A stretch of 22,940 bases of DNA from an uncultured Lachnospiraceae bacterium. Its GTDB lineage: Bacteria; Bacillota; Clostridia; Lachnospirales; Lachnospiraceae. Location of the stretch: contig CALAEX010000161.1 in assembly GCA_937891165.1 (NCBI GenBank), positions 1-22,940 of the forward strand, given 5' to 3'. Positions 22,909-22,940 of this stretch are shown piece after piece (position 1 is the first letter of the stretch; every line of letters starts with the position of its first letter). Made by a program: the position numbers and the translations under genes. Below the pieces are notes generated by a model, which ran no database searches, was not told where the DNA came from, and saw nothing but the letters and a program-made list of their open reading frames with translations.

Positions 22909-22940
22909 TTATTTGATATCTTCTAGGACACGCTTTCGCT
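22909..22940 (-). CDS. Possible C-terminal end of a convergent minus-strand gene (partial)
   Basis: In one minus-strand frame the window edge reads RKRVLEDIK followed by TAA (22909-22911). The charged sequence and the bidirectional terminator downstream fit a gene end, but nine codons cannot prove it. The remaining sequence between 22849 and 22908 shows no feature. Confidence 0.25.
   Translation of the reverse strand, partial: RKRVLEDIK

Overview
The window is AT-rich, densely coded DNA from a low-GC Gram-positive anaerobe, most likely a gut-type Clostridia in or near Lachnospiraceae. This is inferred from strong AGGAGG-type ribosome binding sites, consensus TTGACA/TATAAT promoters, a reverse rubrerythrin with PerR, a ferredoxin-fused aldo/keto reductase, PhoU-fused Na+/phosphate cotransporters and a very large secreted GLUG-repeat protein. 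No tRNA, rRNA, CRISPR array, transposase or integrase was recognised.

Region 1 (1-5807). After a terminator for an upstream gene and a leader with a strong hairpin lies a 1760-residue secreted protein. It is built as an A-B-A-B super-repeat of GLUG-like modules and ends in two copies of a second domain. Two bases after its stop is an unlisted 38-codon ORF (5579-5695) whose product looks like a RiPP leader (YKTP...ME, then DVITTSS). A terminator shared with the convergent Uma2-family gene closes the region.

Region 2 (6521-10900). A perfect consensus promoter drives five tightly packed genes: an HprK-like P-loop kinase, a PqqD-like stand-alone peptide-binding protein, a SipW-like Ser/His peptidase, an ABC exporter without a C39 domain, and an NTP_transf_5 nucleotidyltransferase. 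These are accessory parts known from lasso-peptide and other RiPP clusters, but no cyclase, radical-SAM enzyme or YcaO is present. With the 38-aa peptide upstream, this is the best candidate for an undescribed peptide modification and export system.

Region 3 (10874-12629, minus strand) is an aldo/keto reductase with two 4Fe-4S motifs, followed by a membrane-anchored GIY-YIG protein whose last codons lie inside the neighbouring terminator hairpin.

Region 4 (12707-18578) holds two paralogous Na+/Pi cotransporters with PhoU-like tails. They flank a minus-strand peroxide/redox island: msrC (free methionine-R-sulfoxide reductase), perR and a reverse rubrerythrin. Each gene of the island has its own recognisable promoter. 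A near-consensus Per box overlaps the -10 of perR, and a 19-nt perfect palindrome lies just downstream of the -10 of the rubrerythrin promoter.

Region 5 (18596-22848) is a PhoP/PhoR-like two-component pair, coupled translationally to each other and almost to an HD-domain hydrolase, then an aspartate kinase with its own promoter and a long perfect-stem terminator. An 11-12 bp direct repeat upstream of the second phosphate transporter is a candidate Pho box, so regions 4 and 5 may form a phosphate-responsive unit. The right edge probably holds the last codons of a convergent minus-strand gene.
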